Assembly (NCBI GenBank): GCA_029237695.1
Contig: JAQRGA010000048.1
Span: 41,753 to 105,752 of the forward strand
DNA from: Conchocele bisecta
Taxonomy: Eukaryota > Mollusca > Bivalvia > Lucinida > Thyasiridae
DNA: 64,000 nucleotides
Direction: 5' to 3'
The position numbers and the translations under genes are program-made. Shown in pieces: positions 37,085 to 48,749 of this stretch (the stretch's first letter is position 1; each line of letters begins with the position of its first letter). The notes below the pieces were generated by a model. That model did no database searches. It saw only the letters and a program-made list of their open reading frames with translations, and had not been told where the DNA came from.

Positions 37085-37465
37085 ATAGAGTGGTTGATAC
37101 ATGGAAACTTAACCAAAAACTTTAAACCAAAAAACTTAACCAAAAACTTCAAAGTAATTTGACCTTGACATTGGGCACAGGGGCCGCACGGGAGGGGGGT
37201 AGAATGAAAATATAGATGATGATATACACCCATGTGAAGTTTCAAGGTAATGGGCAAAGCAGTTGCAGAGATGTAGTATAACGAACAACTTTAACCAAAA
37301 ACTTTAACCAAAAAACTTAACCAAAAGACTTAACCAAAAACTTTAACCAAACAACTTAACCAAACAACTTAACCAAAAACTTTAACCGGACACACGTACG
37401 TACGTACGTACGTACGTACGTACGTCAAAGTGCTGACTATATCGCGCTTTCCGCAAGCGGGCGCG
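37085..37465 (-). repeat. TTAACC-A minisatellite and (ACGT)n, HINE-type
   Basis: Repeats of 'aaaaacttaacc' flank a 'tacacccatgtgaagtttca' unit. They are followed by (ACGT)n at 37394-37424 and 'tcgcgctttccgcaagcggg'. It is the inverse of the units at 58.56-60.4 kb. Confidence 0.7.
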
Positions 37466-37469
37466 ACAA

Positions 37470-38340
37470 AAAGTGTAGATCCAGTTGAGCCGGCTCGTAA
37501 CGAGCCGTCTCATCAGGAACTGCACTTTTTGCAAGTAATTTTCATAATTTTGAAGAAGAAAACACCCCATGTCCTTGGCGTGGATGTGCAAAACAAATGT
37601 TTGGCCCTTCGCGCCGTCGATAATGCAATCACCTAAATTAATTCCTGCGTATGGGCCTAATATGGAGTAGGAAAATATATAATTAAAAGACTTACAGATT
37701 TGACGTCCTTTGATATTATAAGAAACCAGTGTTTGGTGCTTATACATGCGAATATAATTAGAGGTGGAACAGAAACTCCGGCGAACTTATAAATGTGTGA
37801 AAAAGTTCAAAGTTGTCATGGTCAAAAGGTCAATGTCATATTAAGGGCAACATGGATGTGTGGCATTTGTCCACACGTATGATGTATTGAACTATTAATG
37901 TAATCCTTAGTCGAAAAGGGGGAGATAATCCATGGCCCGGGAGTCAAATAAAAAATAGAAATAAACTTTGCGCATCTACTCATCATAAGGAAGCTATATA
38001 CCAAGTTTCAAGTCTGTAGCTAGTGCGGTTTAAAAGTTTTACGAGCTACAAGGCAAAATTACCAAATTCTAAGTCGAAAGGGGAAGATAATCCATGACCC
38101 GGGGGCCGAATCAAAACTCGAAATAAACTTTGCGCACATACGGACGGACGAACAAGGGTAACACTAAATGCCCCCTCCACTATCGTGGTGGGGCATAGCA
38201 ATGCTCTGCGCATTGACAAACCACAAGGAAGCTACATCCCGATCATAAAGTCCCAATTTATAAAACATAGGATGGATAGACGGACGGGTATGGCGAGAGT
38301 ATAACACTCAATATCCCTCTACTATTGTGCACATGAAGTT
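37470..38340. other. Dispersed repeats, non-coding
   Basis: 37470-37550 has a hairpin-bearing repeat ('gccggctcgt', 'aacgagccgtctcatcagga') also at 38816-38890. 37770-37880 matches 17560-17700. 37915-38200 matches the 'ggggagataatcc' units of 57.9-61.8 kb and ends in 'gccccctccactatcgtggt', a short palindrome. Confidence 0.55.
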
Positions 38341-38504
38341 GCAGGCCATTCGTTGATATGGTAAAGAAGTTAACGCAGAATTAATCTACGTAACCGAAAT
38401 ACAAAATCTCCTGAACCATACATTTCAAAGTTATTGAACCTTCACCTTGACCTTGGGCACGGGAGCATATGTGGGACATTGCATGAAAATATGAATGATG
38501 GCAC

Positions 38505-38602
38505 ACATACACACATGCACGCACGCACGCACACCGCACGCACACGCACGCACGCACACGCACGCACGCGCATGCACCACACGCACGCACGCACGCGAAG
38601 CT
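38505..38602. repeat. (CACG)n / (GCAC)n microsatellite
   Basis: About 100 bp of 'cacgcacgcac' with small interruptions, beside a HINE-like 'gaccttgggcacgggagc' segment. The Arg/His/Thr-rich frames across it are artefacts. Confidence 0.8.
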
Positions 38603-38999
38603 TCCATCTACTGGTTCATACGCAAATGTGTTATAGGAAATGGAAAGCGTGAAGGACAAATAGACGGGTGGACGGGTGGAGGGTGGACGGCGGCGGACGG
38701 ACGACTTTTGCAAAAGTATGCAAGAAAGGACATGGTCGTGTTGTGAAAATACACACATCCACAAAGATTAACCCTTTCAACCCCACATGCTTGTATATTT
38801 GTATTGGTAAAACGTGTATATCCAGATGAGCCGGCTCGTGACGAGCCGTCTCATCAGGATCTGCACTTTTTGCAAGTAATTTTCATATGTTTTAGAAACA
38901 AAAACACATCCTTTTCATAAATGGACTAGTCTGAAAATCATTTTGTGACGGTTGGATTGGTTGCAAAACTAACATATAAAAATAAATTCCAGTTACTTA

Positions 39000-39835
39000 G
39001 GTGTGAAAGAGTTAATACATCCAAAGCTTAGTTTATTCCTTTATACATGTACTTACCGGTATTCTGTCGATCGCCAATTGACTGTGAGATATAACAATAC
39101 CTAGGCCTGCATTGTGTTGGTCACGTGGACAGGTAATCCCCAGTCGAATGTCAGGTGAACACATTTCACTGTTGGTCAGCGACAATATACAACACAATAG
39201 GACCCATGACGTTGGTGAATGGGCACATTTTGTGTCTTACTGGGAAAATGGAATGTTTGCTTTTGCAGCAACTCTCATTCAACTCATTCACATAGTTTGA
39301 TTAGGTTTTACACCATTTACCATTGTATCAACCCAACATGCTTTTAAAAAACAATGCATCCTTTTCACACTGCAGGAGGAGTGTGCTATTAGATCAGGAG
39401 CTAGACTGGTCACCAATGGCATAGACTCAATTTCTGTAGACAGTCACATTTCACCTATGTCATAATCCGAAATATAGGCAAGCCATTGTAATGGAGAAGC
39501 CATAGAATGCATTGGTCATGAGAAATTTAGCATACACAATTTGGGACCAGTGTATCCCGAGATGAGAGTGTGTATTCACACTGCCTGATGATCTGGGTCT
39601 ACACTATTTGTCATTCATTCAAAGAATCATATATTCTTGTTAGGGTACACTGTCATTCTTTTCATTAATATATGCCATCTGATTTGGATCTACACGATTT
39701 GCCGTTCGTTCGATGGATGACAGATTCCTGTAAGGGTTTACACTGCCATTATGTCAGTAAGTCCATAACTCAATGACACTTGCATCAAGGTTTACTCTGT
39801 TTAATTGCCATAGAGAATTAAATTAACTAGATTGG
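39000..39835. other. Non-coding, no feature recognised
   Basis: Two related segments (39590-39650 and 39680-39740, sharing 'gatctgggtctacac' or a near copy and 'tttgccgttcgttcga'-like blocks) suggest an old local duplication. I see no gene. Confidence 0.4.
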
Positions 39836-41190
39836 TCAGTAAGCGAGGCTTACGGAATACCCCCCGCGTGGGCCCCAGGTACCCCTAAATATGTAAATAA
39901 ATTAATCCAAGTGTGTGGGCTTGTAACCTTGACTCTGGGTTTAGCGGGGGCGGCACGAACGTGAATTTGTCACAGGGTGGTAGAGGTCTATTGGAGCAAT
40001 GCGTGTGTGAAATGTGAAGCAGATCCGAAAAAGGAAATAGAAGATATAACCGATTTCTTTGATGTTAAGTTTTGTAAAGAGACTAAGTATTTGACCTTGA
40101 CCTCGAGATCAGCGGAGATTTGTCACAGCATAATAGTAGAGCCTTAGAGGAATGCATGCATCAACTATTAAGAATTTTCGATGAAAGAAATAGAAGCTAT
40201 AACATATTTCTCTGATATTAAGTGTTGTAAAGAGACTAAGTATGTGACATTGACCTTGGGATCAGCGGGGGTTGGACGGTCGTATATTTGTGATAGCATG
40301 ATAGTATAACCTTAGAGGAATGCACGAGTGAAATATTAAGAATTTTCAAAGAAGGAAATAGAAGTTGTAACTTATTTCTCTGATGCTAAGTTTTGTAAAG
40401 AGACCAAGTATTTGACATTGACCTTGGGATCAGCGGGGGTTGGACGGTCTTGAAGTTGGCACAGCATGGTAGTAGACTTACAGGAATGCATTTGTGAAAT
40501 ATTAAGCATTTTAGATGAAGGAAATAGAAGCTATAACAATATTTCTCTGATGTTAAGTTTTGTAAAGAGACTAAGTATTTGACCTTGAGCTTTGGGATCA
40601 GCGGGGGTTGGGGGTTGGACGGTCGTGGATTTGGCACAGCATAGTAGTAGAGCCTTACAGGAATGCATGTGTGAAATTTAACCATTTTTAGGATGGTTTA
40701 TAAGCATAGATGAAGAAAATAGAAAAGTTATAACAATATTTCTCTGATTTAATTTTGTAAAGAGACCAAGTATTTGAACCTTGACCTTGGATCAGCGTTG
40801 GACGGCCGTGGATTTGGCACAGCATGGTGGTAAGAGCCTTACAGGAATGCATTTGAAATATTAAGCATTTTGATGAAGGAAATAGAAGTTATAACAAACT
40901 CTGATGTTAATTTGGAAAGAGACTAAGTATTTGACCTTGACCTTGGGATCAGCGGCGTTTGGACGGTCGTGGATTTGGCACAGCATGGTAGTAAAGCCTT
41001 ACAGGAATGCATGTGAGAAATATTAAGCACTTTAGATGAAAGAAATAGAAGTTATAACAATATTTCTCTGATGTTAAGTTTAGTGACGGACGGACGGACG
41101 GACGGACGGACGGACAACCTGACTCCAGTATACCCCCCCCCCTCCCACACACACACACACAACTCGTTGCGGGGGGGCATAATTATATGA
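39835..41190 (+). repeat. HINE-type element with ~175 bp tandem units
   Basis: The head is 'gtaagcgaggcttacggaat', a short hairpin. Then six or seven units contain 'gtatttgaccttgaccttgg', 'atcagcgggggttggacggt' and 'catttctctgatgttaag'-like blocks. A (GACG)n run at 41085-41115 and a C run follow, with the tail 'cgttgcgggggggcataatt'. It is non-coding. Confidence 0.75.
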
Positions 41191-41324
41191 GATTCTCGTA
41201 ATGTTTAAGTTTTGGAATTATATAGAGTGGGCGGGAGGCATTTATTTTTTATTGACGGTGAAGAATGATGTTAAACTTACGGCAGCTTAAACTGGACATG
41301 CGCAATTTTCTTCTATTTCGTTCC

Positions 41325-41715
41325 CACGACATAGCACCTCGTTCCCACGAGTCAGGTATGTCGTTACCGCGAGTTAACTATGTAGTTCCCACGAGATAGC
41401 ATCTCGTTCCCTCAAGATAACAGCTTGTTTTCCCTCCCACGAGATAGGAGTTAGCTATCTCATTCCCACGACATAGTCAGCCAATCAAAAGGTAGCACCA
41501 TTTTTTTCTCAAGATAACATCTCGTTACCACGAGTTATCCGTATGTCGTTTACAAGAGATAGGATCTGGTTCGCATGAGATAGGATCTCGTTACCACTAG
41601 CTAGCTATTTATTTCCCATGAGATAGCATCTCGTTCCCTCGAGATAGCATCTCGTTACCACGACATAGCATCTCGTTACCACGAGTTAGCTACATATGTC
41701 GTTCCCACGACATAG
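41325..41715. repeat. Minisatellite of CTCGTTCCCACGAGATAG type
   Basis: About 18 ragged units of 20-23 bp built on 'ctcgttcccacgagatagca', many with CTCGT facing ACGAG, so each unit is a small palindrome. Variants include 'ctcgttaccacgagttagc' and 'cgttcccacgacatag'. It is non-coding. Confidence 0.8.
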
Positions 41716-42921
41716 TTAGCCAATGAAAATGCAGCATAATTTACCGCCATATATCTTTCAATCAGAGTCACTGTCGGTATTGTGATATGGTAGAGCGTTT
41801 CCGTGATATGGTGCAGAAAGGGTACATACATGTCGCCTAGATGGCGTCGCTGGACAACAGCAGGTAAGTGTCAATGTAATTACATATTTCACAGCTTACA
41901 GGACATTATCAGCAACGTTTCCGGTATGTAAAGATGCAAAAATGAATATGATGTCCAACGATCACGCTCACGTGTATGCCCCTATAAATGAACCCCCACC
42001 ACCCCCAACAGCAAAACGTTGCTGATCATAAAAGGGCTGTTTTGCCAATATCAAAGTAAATTGCCGCAAAGTCGCATATACACATTGTGAAACGTACTGA
42101 ACATATTGCAACCGGTATTTGTGATTTACATGCAATCAAGCTTGAAGATTTGTATCCAAATTTGCCGCCAAAATCCAAGATGGCCACCAATACACCACTA
42201 CCTTACCCCACCACACTAAACCACCACACTAAACCATAATACAAATCTATTTTAATTCACCAATTGCAATTATTGGCTTATTCGTATTGAATTATATTTT
42301 AGAAGTGAAATACAAGCTTATGATACTTCAATAAATATGTATTGCTTGAGAATATTTAAGGAATAAAACCATGAGCCGTTGCGTTTACTGTCGTATAAAA
42401 AATTGTTGGTCTGTTTAAACTTTAAACAGAAATGTAAATAACCAAATACGGAGTTAAAATTAGGAATCTTATTGTTTTACGTCATTTTGTCACAATTCAT
42501 AGAACAGCAACGTTGTCGTCAATAACGGGACGTTCTTGGCAACGACGATGAACGTCATATATTTTAATGACGTCAAACAAACTTTACTGACGATTCAACA
42601 ACGTCGCGCGGTGTATGTGAATGCAATGTAATGTACTAGGATATAAATGTAATACATTGAATGGGCGTTTCCATTATGAATATAAGAACAGTGTGAATAT
42701 ATCCAAAATGGCCACTAACAATCGCAATCTCCGTTAATTAATCATCGTGTCGATTGTATTACATCAATTAACACTTCAAAACAGCATTACAAACTAAAAT
42801 ATGTACACATTAAATGTTCATGACAATAGAAAAACTTGCTTGGATAAATGTTCACCAAAATCCAAGATGGCAGCTAAATATGTCGATTTCACATCAATGT
42901 CTGTCTATTGGATAGCATTAA
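41716..42921. other. Non-coding, no gene recognised
   Basis: 'ccaagatggc' motifs recur near 42176 and 42860. The frames are short and AT-biased. The left part may include a promoter-like segment, but nothing decisive is visible. Confidence 0.4.
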
Positions 42922-43203
42922 GGTTGTTGTACCATTCTTGTGGCCCCATGTAAAGTTTATGGAAATATAATAAAAAAAATAATAATAAACCAATAGCTGC
43001 TTACACCAGTAAACCATACACATTTGTTCAATAAGTCTTTATACAGATGATGCCAGCAAGGAAATCGCACCATATGCTTTAGTTAGAAAATAATAAGCAC
43101 ATTTTGTTTGTGTTTGACATGTATAATTTGGCTTCTATATACACACCTGTGTAGTGACGTAAATATACATGTGCTGCATCAAAATGTGTCTACTATTTGC
43201 ATA

Positions 43204-43236
<33 letters not shown>

Positions 43237-43438
43237 CGTGCGTTGCGTGAGTGCGTGCGTGCGTGCGTGTGTGTGTGTGCGTGCGTGTGTGTGCAATTTT
43301 ATTGGTAGCAGTATCTGCATAAAGACTTACACATCACAATCATATTGTTTGTTTATGTAAGTCGCTATTGTTTTATTAGTATTTTTTTTTAGATTTCCAT
43401 TGAAAGTAACATGGGGCCACAAGAAGTGTACAACTACC
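42922..43438. mobile_element. TTAA-flanked MITE with (TG)n core, 517 bp
   Basis: TTAA lies at 42918-42921 and 43439-43442. The ends are inverted: GGTTGTTGTACCATTCTTGT at the left, and GGTAGTTGTACACTTCTTGT read inverted from the right, both followed by GGCCCCATGT. A (TG)n/(CGTG)n microsatellite lies at 43206-43292. There is no coding frame; Cys/Val-rich ORFs over the TG run are artefacts. Confidence 0.75.
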
Positions 43439-43469
43439 TTAAGCATTAAAAAAAAACAGTATTAAACTG

Positions 43470-44070
43470 ACACAGTAAAACAATGTGTTGTGCCCTTGTA
43501 CCTTATATAACCCATTGTACCATATTGCACATGATGTATAGACTATTTTGTGCTCATGTACCCTATGTAGCAAAGCGTATGATATTGTAGATGCTGTAGA
43601 TTATGTTGTACCATTGTACCATATGTAACCGATTTTACCATAATATAGATGATGTAGACTATGTTTGCCCTTATATCCTATGTAACCCATTGTACCATAT
43701 TGTGGATGCTGTGCCCTTGTACCATATGTAACATAGTGCACCATAATCTAGATGCTGTATACTATTGTGTGCGCTTGTACCCCAGGTAACCTATCCTACC
43801 CTAGTGTACCCTATTGTATATACGGTAGACTATTAAATGTCATTGTGCCCCATGTAACCCATCATACGTACCTAATGTAGATGATGTAGACTATTCTGTG
43901 CCACTGAACCCATTTTGTATGATGGCATCTCACTCATGTAGACTGTTTTGTATGTTTGTACCCAATATAGACATTTCATATGTCTGTACCTTATGTAACT
44001 CTGTGTTTACAATACCATTTGCTATAAGTGTAGACTAGTGTAGTACTATACTGTATGGGTGTAGACTAGT
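43470..44070 (+). repeat. Degenerate ~75 bp tandem repeat
   Basis: Seven or so units share 'cccttgtaccatatgtaacc', 'cattgtaccatattgtagat' and 'gatgtagactatt'. Similarity is low enough to suggest an old array. Confidence 0.65.
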
Positions 44071-44151
44071 CTACAAACACGCACATCAGGGAATATGCCA
44101 TGATTTCTTGACATTTCTAGACACTCCCACTCTCTTCCTCCGTATCCCTCG

Positions 44152-44185
44152 CTCTCTCGCTCTCTCGCTGTATCGCACTCTCTCT

Positions 44186-44224
<39 letters not shown>
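44152..44224. repeat. (TC)n microsatellite
   Basis: It starts with 'tctctcgctctctcgc' and becomes a pure TC run at 44190-44222. It lies about 200 bp upstream of the putative SR-type start codon and may be promoter-proximal. Confidence 0.85.
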
Positions 44225-44226
<2 letters not shown>

Positions 44227-44420
44227 CTTTATATATACTGCTATAACCCCCCTCGCTCCGATGGGCATAAAACGTTCACCGTCAATAATAGTTGAAGATA
44301 AAGTTAAAATTAACCTTGTGGATACCATTTATTCGTGATCTCAATCACAGAAACGTATCCAAACGTCCAGAAGTCTGAGATTTATTTTCGACGTTTTCTC
44401 AGTTGTTTTCGTCGTTTAAA

Positions 44421-44546
44421 ATGGGAAACAAAAACAAAAGGAAGACTAGACATAGATCTAGATCTCGTGAAAGGTCGTACGAAAGTAAACACGATCGGTC
44501 GTCCAAGTCGGATAGACGGAAAGAGTACAGGCAATCTCATAAAAGG
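44421..44546 (+). CDS. Putative first exon of an RS-rich (SR-type) protein
   Basis: The ATG sits in 'tttaaaatggg', a good animal start context. The 42 codons are almost all Lys, Arg, Ser, His, Asp and Glu, beginning MGNKNKRKTRHRSRSRERS and continuing with SSKSDRRKEYRQSHK. This is the composition of the N-terminal RS regions of splicing-related proteins. The frame ends at a possible donor 'aaaag/gttaat', which is weak. No further exon was found in the window; MULE-2 starts 200 bp downstream and would lie in intron 1. The protein family cannot be named from this piece. It could also be a chance frame, but it is the best host-gene candidate here. Confidence 0.4.
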
Positions 44547-44740
44547 TTAATAGTGTGTGTTTACTTGTTAAAACATGTGGGTGGGGTAGAGCGGGTAACG
44601 CGTCCACAGGTCACCAGTGCAATCCGAAATAGCCGAATCTTAGTCTCATGGTATTCTTTAGATCTGAGGTTTTCACATGCGCATGTTTTTACTATTGCTC
44701 CAGCCACCTGTCAAAGATGAATAATCTACTAGAATGAGCT

Positions 44741-44749
44741 ACATAGCCC
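44741..44749. repeat. Target site duplication of MULE-2, left
   Basis: ACATAGCCC; the match to 51375-51383 is exact, and one extra C on each side makes the boundary uncertain by one base. Confidence 0.8.
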
Positions 44750-44898
44750 CGGTAACTGGAATTACCGGAAACCTCTTTATTTACCGAAAACCACCGAAAT
44801 ACCGGAAACCCCTGTAAATCACTATATAATAACATAAATAAGTGTTTGTTGTGTGATAAATGGTTTGTTTACTATAGTATGAGATATATATGCACTAA

Positions 44899-46332
44899 TT
44901 ATACCCACTTTTTTTGTAAAAAAAAACGGGTATATTGTTTTCGTCACGGGTGTCCGTCCGTCCGTACGTCCGTCCGTACGTCCGTCACGTTTCTTGTAAC
45001 TCGAAAAACTTTTTCACCTTCATACCTACGCGTATTTGGATATTTGGTATGTAGCTTCGTTATCATGTGCAGATGCGCAAAGTGAAATTTGGATTTTTGA
45101 TCCTACCTCCATCCCATGAATTTTCCACCCCCTCGGACTCAGGATTTCCCATTTTTTTTTTTTCCTCGTAACTTTCGGAAAAACTTTTTCACCTTCATAC
45201 CTACGCGCCTGAATATTTGGTTATGTAGCTTCGTATCCTGTGCAAGAAGCGCAAAGTGAATTGGCATTTTTTGATCCGACCCTCCATCATTGATTATCTC
45301 CTTTCGGACCTCAGAAATCCCATTTTTTCCTTGTAATCAAAAAAGTTTTTCACCTCAATACCTACGCCCCCCTCATATTTGCTATGAACTTCGTTATCAT
45401 GTGCAGATGCGCAATGAATTATTTTTGATCCGACCCCTCCATCATGGATTATCTCCCCCTTTGGACTCAGAATTTCCCATTTTTTAAACCTTGTAACTCA
45501 AAAAATTTTTCACCGTACAATACGCGGCCTCATATTGCTAGTAGACTTCGTTATCAGTGCGATGCGCAAGTGAATTCGGATTTTGATCCCGACCTCCATC
45601 TGGATTATCTCCCCCTTTCGGACTCACAATTTCCCATTTTTTCCTTGTAACTCGAAAAACTTTTTCACCTTCATACCTACGCGCCTGATATTTGGTATGT
45701 AGCTTCGTTATCATGTGCAGATGCGTAAAGTGAATTCGGATTTTTTGGAAATCCGACCCCCCCCCCTACCATCATGGATTATCTCCCCCTTTCGGACTCA
45801 CAATTTCCCATTTTTTCCTTGTAACCTCGAAAAACTTTTTTCACCTTCATACCTACGCCGCCTGATATTGGTATGTAGCTTCGTTATCATGTGCAGATGC
45901 GCAAAGTGAATTCGGATTTTTGATCCGACCCTCCATCATGGATTATCTCCCCCTTTCGGACTCAGAATTTCCCTATTTTTCATTGTAAGTCGAAAAACTT
46001 TCTCACCTTAATACCTACATTTCTGATATTTGATGTTTAACTTCGTTATGATGTGCAAAGTGAATTCCGATTTTTGATCGGACCTTCCATCATGGATTAT
46101 CTCCCCCTTTCGGACTTAGAATTTCACTATTTTTCCTCGTAGGTCGAAAAACTTTTTCACCTTAATACCTACACATCTGATATTTGGTTCGTAGCTTCGT
46201 TTTGATGTGCTGATGCGTAAAGTGAATTCGGATTTTTTATCCGACCCTCCATCATGGATTACCTCCCCCTTTCGGACTTAGCATTTGGGGAAAGTGGGTA
46301 TATTGCGATGGCGTGCCATCGACTTTTTCTAG
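44899..46332 (+). mobile_element. HINE-type (Helentron-associated) element, 1434 bp
   Basis: The 5' end is TTATACCCACTTTTTTTGT and carries a short (GTCC)n run; the 3' end has the inverted 'aaagtgggtatatt', the hairpin 'cgatggc / gccatcg' and a terminal CTAG. Between them are seven or eight ~170 bp units ('cgaaaaactttttcacctt', 'catcatggattatctccccc', 'ttcggactcagaatttccc'). The right arm of MULE-2 gives the empty site: 'gcactaattacaaact', so insertion was exactly between A (44898) and T (46333) with no duplication. Subterminal inverted repeats, a 3' hairpin, a CTRR end and no target duplication fit the Helentron/HINE class. It is non-coding. Confidence 0.8.
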
Positions 46333-47054
46333 TTACAAACTATTTGTGTGAAATAAAATGAGTTTGGATCATCTTGTTTGGTGTTTAATTCCAAATTCAG
46401 AACGTCTGTGAAATTTACCGGAAAACACTCGCAGTTAAGAATGGACAGTACTAATAGTCTGTTCCTCACAAATAATAGATAATAATAGTATCTTAGGCAT
46501 GGTATAATAATTATTATAATTACTGTAATGATTAAATATTGTGTTTCAAATATGATGCTGTCGGATGTAGATAGTGTTATTATTCCAGATTCCAGATTAG
46601 CGTGATTATTATATATTACCGGAAAACACATTCGCTGACTCGATGTCCGTGATTTACCGGAAAACACGTGTGTATGTATGCAAGACGCCGTAATCGGCTA
46701 CTCAGACTCGTCAGGGGAATATACCGAAAACCATTTTATTTAAAATTCTGTTTGTAACGAGATGTCAGTGATTTACAGGAAAAACACATGTGTACAGTAT
46801 ATGTCTGCAAGGCGTCGTAATCGGCCAGTTAGACTCGTCAGGGGGATATACCAAAAAACATTTTTAATATACTAGATGTTTGTGTATGGCATTATATCAG
46901 TGATTTACCGGAAAACACGTGCAATGTGTAAGGCATTTCACATGCATGCCAATTTTCACAAACTCTTAGTTATAAATGTTAATTAAATTTCACAATGATA
47001 TCAATTATGTAATCCAATTAATTAATAGCATCGCCGACTGAAGGTGTAATTCCG

Positions 47055-47115
47055 TATATCAGTGTAGATCATGACCAGTGTAGATCATGATCATTGATCT
47101 ACACTGTTCGCTAGA
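47055..47115. repeat. Short repeat with 'gtgtagatcatgatca' hairpin
   Basis: 'gaccagtgtagatcatgatc' followed by 'attgatctacactgttcgct' folds into a hairpin. The same unit recurs at 48085-48240. Confidence 0.7.
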
Positions 47116-47337
47116 GTATGGAGTGCTATCAGCAGAAAGGGTGCATATAAAATACAACAAATCACATATGGAATATAATTATTTTACAATACAATAATAC
47201 AATTTAAACAACATATCCAGTCCCTATCTATAATAAACAAGCACGAATGGCATAGAACATTTTCTCCAATCCAATCAAGTCTTTAAAAGATAAAGTTGAA
47301 AATGTTCTTGTATCATAACTCTACGTACTGTTTCACA

Positions 47338-47510
47338 ATGGAGTTCCCATGCGTAATTTGTGCAAAATAATGTTAAAACGACACAATTCAGTGTTCCAAT
47401 TGTAAGAATTGGTTTCATGCTTCTTGTACCAATTTAACTGGTTAAGTCGTGGTCGGTTCTTCCACTCGTTGAAGTTCCGATGCCATTGCTGTGCCATTGA
47501 TCATTTTAAA
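47338..47510 (+). pseudogene. PHD-finger remnant inside MULE-2
   Basis: After an ATG at 47338 the frame reads MEFPCVICAK, then two stop codons, then NDTIQCSNCKNWFHASC and TNLTG. One base out of frame it continues SRGRFFHSLKFRCHCCA. The order C-x2-C, C-x2-C, W-F-H-x2-C, C-x2-C is that of a PHD zinc finger, a histone-tail reader. It lies upstream of, and on the same strand as, the transposase remnant, so it may have been an N-terminal domain or a companion gene of the MULE. The stops and frameshift make it non-functional. Confidence 0.6.
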
Positions 47511-48084
47511 TCTTGACAATCTCGGTCTACATGCAACTGTGCAGAATTTGTACTAGTTGTACCATTATAGATAGTGATCACTTTATGACCATTGTACATC
47601 CTGGTGCAATTTGTATAATGTATGCGATAATCTCAGTGTCTACATTGTTCACAAGTTAATCTCTGTGTAACCCTGAATTTGTTAACCAGGTACCACCTAC
47701 TGTGAAATTTTATTGGGCACGCGTCTTTGTGTACTTTAGCGAATATCGCCGCCTAAAGGCGTTAATCATGCCACTCCGTAATGTAGTGTAACTTCACAGA
47801 ATTTGTTAAAACAGTTGTACCATCTTTATCACCAGTTTAGATACTCTGTTAGCTAGAATAAGTTAAACACCACTTGCAAACCAAATTGTGACCAGTGTAC
47901 AGTACGTACAGTATGACATTTGCAACCACAGTATGCGTTGTGTCTTCTGTGCTGTGCAGTTCTGTGGCTCTTCTGTGCTATGCAGTTCTGTGGCTATGCT
48001 GGTACGAAGTGTCATACGGTATATTTTGTCAGCCAGTCGCCTCAGTAGATGATAGTCACATCCGTATTATCTTGGCACGCGTCT

Positions 48085-48240
48085 AGATCATGATCAGCGT
48101 GTGACCAGTGTTGATCATGATCAGCTTGTGACCAGTGTAGATCATGATCATTGATCTACACTGTTCGCTAGCTGACCAGTAGTTTAAATAATGATCAATT
48201 TATGACCATCTTGTGACCAGTGTAGATCATGATCAGTAAT
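48085..48240. repeat. Tandem 'gaccagtgtagatcatgatc' repeat
   Basis: Four to five units of about 30-35 bp of 'gtgaccagtgtagatcatga', including the same hairpin as 47055-47115, immediately upstream of the transposase remnant and its acceptor-like site. Confidence 0.75.
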
Positions 48241-48260
48241 ATAGTTGCGCATTTTTACAG

Positions 48261-48731
48261 ACGCTCATTGGAGGAACAACAACTGCGAATCGATCAATCG
48301 TGTACTGAAACAGACGATTGACTGGAAGTCGAGATCACTGACAGACTTGGTTGACGGTTTAAAAGGACTGGTTGTTGGTCAATACAAATACTTGCGTGGT
48401 GCATTGCTGGGGACTGGGGAATACAGACTGGCTGACTCACATATACAATTTAAGGTGACTAAAGACAGACTGGATCACGATGACTGAACAGCAGCGCGTT
48501 AAGCTTTACACCAGGTTCCGACAATTCATTCCTACGGTCCCAGGGTTTATAACACCAATGGACAGACAGTCAACCATTGTAGCACCGCGAACACACAGAC
48601 GAAAACCAGGACAACGGACAAGAAAAATAAACGTAAGGACGACAACTGCTAAGCGTAGGAAAATTCAAAAGAGTGAAAAATTTCTATATTCTATGTATTT
48701 AATGCATGTTATACAGTTACATATTACATAA
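48261..48731 (+). pseudogene. MULE transposase C-terminal remnant of MULE-2
   Basis: After a strong acceptor-like 'gcatttttacag' the frame reads HWRNNNCESINRVLKQ, LTDLVDGLKGLVVGQYKYLR and GTGEYRLADSHIQFKV, homologous in layout to 31693-32088 on the other MULE (TNNNAESFNN, GVGNYRLTPPFEHFKL). The Glu in NNCESIN matches the catalytic E of the DDE set. The frame ends at 48487. A one-base shift near 48475-48482 opens the next frame (MTEQQRVKLYTRFRQFIP and a Lys/Arg/Thr-rich tail) to 48731. The upstream DD part is not recognisable. It is inactive as sequenced. Confidence 0.75.
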
Positions 48732-48749
48732 CAACATAATTGTATGTCA

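Noticed and set aside
43108..43360. Cys/Val-rich small proteins over the TG run
   Set aside because: Microsatellite translation; the TIR element explains the region.
44108..44328. Ser/Leu-rich or Arg/Glu-rich frames over the TC run
   Set aside because: Simple-repeat artefacts on both strands.
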